Positions 61,966 through 64,000 of a DNA stretch of 64,000 nucleotides are shown here, in pieces. Under the pieces are notes generated by a model. That model made no database searches. It was not told where the DNA came from and saw only the letters and a program-made list of their open reading frames with translations. The DNA is from Paludibacteraceae bacterium (GTDB lineage Bacteria; Bacteroidota; Bacteroidia; Bacteroidales; Paludibacteraceae), in assembly GCA_017550335.1 (NCBI GenBank), contig JAFZPM010000001.1:1-64000 (forward strand), in the 5' to 3' direction. The translations under genes and the position numbers were made by a program. Each line of letters opens with the position of its first letter. The first letter of the stretch is position 1.

Positions 61966-63044
61966 CCGATCTGCATGTTCCGTTCGATGCCTGCTTTCAG
62001 GATGTTCACAATTTCGTCCCGTAGTTCCTGGGGCTCGATGATTTGGATGTTGTCCGCATATTTCAGAAGTGAGTTGACCAGTTCCCTGTTGATTTTCACG
62101 CATAGGGTCACGTCCATCGTTCCGTCGCTGTTCTCCACGCAGGTTTGTGTCTCGTGTAGGGATGTGTTCTTCAGTAGGTGCTTGGTGTGTTCGGAGGCGG
62201 TTGCGGAGGCGTTCCCGGGGAAAACCCTTAATCTGATGGTCTTAACTTCCCTGTCCGTATAGTTGGTGACCCCGATGAATTGATTGAAGTATGCGTGCCA
62301 ATCTTTGGGTTCGTTGTGGTATGCGCTATTAGGTATTTCCGAATATTTCTCCACATTGTCAAGCGGGAAGGTGTAAAGTTCATAAGAGGAAGTCTCTTTC
62401 TTATGTACATATCCGAACAGGTACCATCGCCTGTTGTACTGCTTCAGATAGACGGGGCTGACCACGTATGTCTTTTCTCCGTAACGAGCGGTTCTGCAGG
62501 TCATGGAAATAACTTGCCTGTTGCGGATGGCTTTGGCCATCAGGGGTAGTCGCTCGATGCCTTTGGAATCCGCCTTCTCAATGGCGAATATGCTTCCTGC
62601 CGTTTCGTCTTGCATCCCTAATGTTGTCTCTAAGAGTAGGGCTGATTCTTTCAGCCAGTCCATCTGCGGCAGTTGGGAGAACTGCCTGATGATGAAGTCT
62701 GCACCTTCCAACGTGCGTTTCTGTTCGGGACTCATGGCAACCGTCCGGATGGAAAAATCCGGATCCTCGTATTGGTAGCAATAGCGTTGTACCTTTCTCC
62801 CCTCTTCCATCACTGAAGTCCGTTTTCTCTTTATGCCTACACCGTATAGTCTCTCCATGTCCGCCAAGTCTTTCTGGAACGTGCGCTTCGATATTCCACA
62901 GGAGTTTGTCCCGCATTCCTGCAGGGCTTCCTCACACCGCTCCATGATTGCCTTCGTGGTGCGTTGACTCTCTTCTAACATTTTGTTGCTTAGACATTTG
63001 TCTATAGCCAGATGGCGTACTTGCGCATTTTTGTTGATGGGCAT
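61959..63044 (-). CDS. WYL-domain transcriptional regulator
   Basis: 361 residues from the ATG at 63042-63044, chosen because a TACATTTG box (63062-63069) lies just upstream and the added N-terminus of longer frames looks random. An N-terminal winged helix (GISKRTFQKDLADMERLYG) is followed by a WYL domain (RQVISMTCRTARYGEKTYVVSPVYLKQYNRRWYLFGYV) and a WCX-like C-terminus. WYL regulators sense ligands, often nucleic-acid-like, and are frequent near CRISPR and other defence genes. It may control the type III locus or the divergent gene. Overlaps the helicase 3' end by 7 bases. Confidence 0.88.
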   Translation of the reverse strand: MPINKNAQVRHLAIDKCLSNKMLEESQRTTKAIMERCEEALQECGTNSCGISKRTFQKDLADMERLYGVGIKRKRTSVMEEGRKVQRYCYQYEDPDFSIRTVAMSPEQKRTLEGADFIIRQFSQLPQMDWLKESALLLETTLGMQDETAGSIFAIEKADSKGIERLPLMAKAIRNRQVISMTCRTARYGEKTYVVSPVYLKQYNRRWYLFGYVHKKETSSYELYTFPLDNVEKYSEIPNSAYHNEPKDWHAYFNQFIGVTNYTDREVKTIRLRVFPGNASATASEHTKHLLKNTSLHETQTCVENSDGTMDVTLCVKINRELVNSLLKYADNIQIIEPQELRDEIVNILKAGIERNMQIGH

Positions 63045-63061
63045 TCTTCTTTTTTTTCCTG

Positions 63062-63069
63062 CAAATGTA
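63062..63069 (-). promoter_or_regulatory. Putative -7 box of the WYL regulator
   Basis: TACATTTG on the minus strand, a perfect TANNTTTG, 17 bases before the ATG at 63044. Confidence 0.6.
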
Positions 63070-63163
63070 ATGTTTTTTTTGAATGCGCAAATATGTTGCG
63101 TGTTCAAAATAAATCTTTGCGCTGTCAAGGCAATGGAGCATTGACGAAAAAAAAGGAGGTCAC

Positions 63164-64000
63164 ATGAGTGAATTTTCAATGATAAATGAGCTCCGCAAGT
63201 CGGGAAAGTTGACGGAAGCGTATGATCTGGCTAAAAGTCTTTGGACGCAGAATCCGGGGGATGTTTGGGCGGGACGCGCGTACGGCTGGGTGTTGTATTC
63301 GTTGCTCAGGGAGAATGAGAAGGTGGAGTGCGCCGATTCGTATCTCTCTTTCCTGTCCGAGTTGTGCGGTCTGTGGTTGGAGGATGAGATGATGTTGTGG
63401 AATAGTGTGGCTTGGTCGTTGTCTGGCATGATGAGGAAGTTCCCTGCCATGGAGGAAGGGTCATTCGCCTTTCTGGACGGTGTGTTGGCGTTGTTTCCCT
63501 CGCTTCCTTTCCCAGAGATGGAGGATTCCTATTCCGCCCTTCTTTCCGCTGCGCTTAAGGTGGACAAACGCTGGTCTGGGTTGCCGCATTTTCTTCAGGA
63601 GTGGGGGTGGGAGAACCTTCGGGACAAGGACTACGAGCCTGTGCATCTGCCCGACGGGAAGAACATGATGTCGGTGGCGGAGCGTGCGATACTCGTATAT
63701 GCCAAGTGGTTGCTTTCCACGGGGACGGAGATGGAGATGGAAGCGTTCCTTCCTTTCCTGTCCGATGTGGTCGCTGCCCGGCAGGAACTACTGTATCCCA
63801 CCTATTATTTGGCGAAGCTCTACATCCGTATGGAACGTAAGAAGGATGCGACATTGTTGCTCATGTCCGTTTTGCGCAAGAAATATGGTGAGTTTTGGGT
63901 GTGGCAGTTGCTTTCCGAGACGATGGAAGGGGTGGAGGAGAAGTGCTCGTTCCTGTGCAAGGCGCTGTCCTGTGGCGGAAAGGAGGAGATGCTGGTCGGT
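63164..64000 (+). CDS. TPR-like cytoplasmic protein, 3' end outside window
   Basis: The frame runs open to the window edge, 279 codons visible. It has the clearest Shine-Dalgarno of the window (AAGGAGGT, 63153-63160) before MSEFSMINELRKSGKLTEAYDLA. Helix pairs such as ELRKSGKLTEAYDLAKSLWTQNP, AILVYAKWLLSTG and YLAKLYIRMERKKDATLLLMSV look like tetratricopeptide repeats. Similar N-termini occur in large Bacteroidetes proteins of conflict systems, but the rest is not visible. Divergent from the WYL regulator; a weak AATCTTTG box at 63112 may drive it. Confidence 0.65.
   Translation, partial: MSEFSMINELRKSGKLTEAYDLAKSLWTQNPGDVWAGRAYGWVLYSLLRENEKVECADSYLSFLSELCGLWLEDEMMLWNSVAWSLSGMMRKFPAMEEGSFAFLDGVLALFPSLPFPEMEDSYSALLSAALKVDKRWSGLPHFLQEWGWENLRDKDYEPVHLPDGKNMMSVAERAILVYAKWLLSTGTEMEMEAFLPFLSDVVAARQELLYPTYYLAKLYIRMERKKDATLLLMSVLRKKYGEFWVWQLLSETMEGVEEKCSFLCKALSCGGKEEMLVG

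Noticed and set aside
60484..62103. 539-residue open frame on the minus strand
   Set aside because: Opposite the helicase gene, whose motifs are clear; the antisense protein is Arg/His/Leu-rich with no recognisable domain.

Overview
The window looks like a chromosomal segment of a Bacteroidetes bacterium, most likely order Bacteroidales. Four things point there. The start carries a type IX secretion (type B) sorting domain. The block nusB-yajC-ybbR-coaE has the order I know from Bacteroides relatives. Many genes are preceded by the Bacteroidetes -7 promoter box TANNTTTG. Shine-Dalgarno sequences are mostly absent. No tRNA, rRNA, insertion sequence or CRISPR array is visible. The genus cannot be fixed from the sequence.

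Layout. 1-19.3 kb: the end of a large secreted protein, lon, a vWA gene facing a macrodomain/HTH gene, nusB-yajC-ybbR-coaE, mfd, a polyprenol-phosphate glycosyltransferase, dihydroorotase, a TolC-like channel, two sister lipoproteins and a LytS/LytTR two-component pair. 19.4-23.7 kb: pheS, bactofilin, kdsB, an M16-fold protein and an AlaX-like editing protein. 23.8-28.6 kb: a tightly packed four-gene cluster (PqqD-like, ATP-grasp, PLP decarboxylase-like, urea-transporter/M23 fusion) whose product is unknown. 28.7-30.0 kb: a MNT/HEPN toxin-antitoxin pair and a four-helix-bundle protein. 30-38 kb: AlkD-like, hemolysin III, DUF4924, a WG-repeat protein, S4, mutL, an Mla-type ABC pair and DUF1846. 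38.2-43.2 kb: ilvD-ilvB-ilvN-thioesterase behind a branched-chain leader peptide and attenuator. 43.3-47.5 kb: an RRM protein, small membrane and envelope proteins and an acidic lipoprotein.

47.7-60.5 kb is a type III CRISPR-Cas locus, closest to III-D. It has cas6, a GGDD cas10 without HD domain, a single Cas7, a Csx10-like Cas5, a double Cas7, a small TIGR04423-like protein and a 725-residue TIGR03986-like RAMP. A second unit follows: an AAA+/DUF4143 ATPase overlapping a Card1-like CARF nuclease, then a Csx2-like CARF-HEPN RNase and a small protein resembling Csx20 ring nucleases. The expected logic is target RNA sensing, cyclic oligoadenylate synthesis by Cas10, activation of Card1 and Csx2, and signal removal by the Csx20-like protein. 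There is no cas1, cas2 or array here. The cas10-RAMP genes are visibly more AT-rich than their surroundings, which suggests transfer.

60.5-64 kb: a RecD/UvrD-type helicase gene interrupted by one in-frame TGA, a WYL regulator on the other strand, and a divergent gene that runs off the window end.

The points I rate highest are the ilv attenuator, the composition of the type III locus with its coupled ATPase and putative ring nuclease, the PqqD/ATP-grasp/PLP/UT-M23 cluster, the nonsense codon in the helicase, and an exactly phased three-copy operator-like repeat at 56.2 kb.
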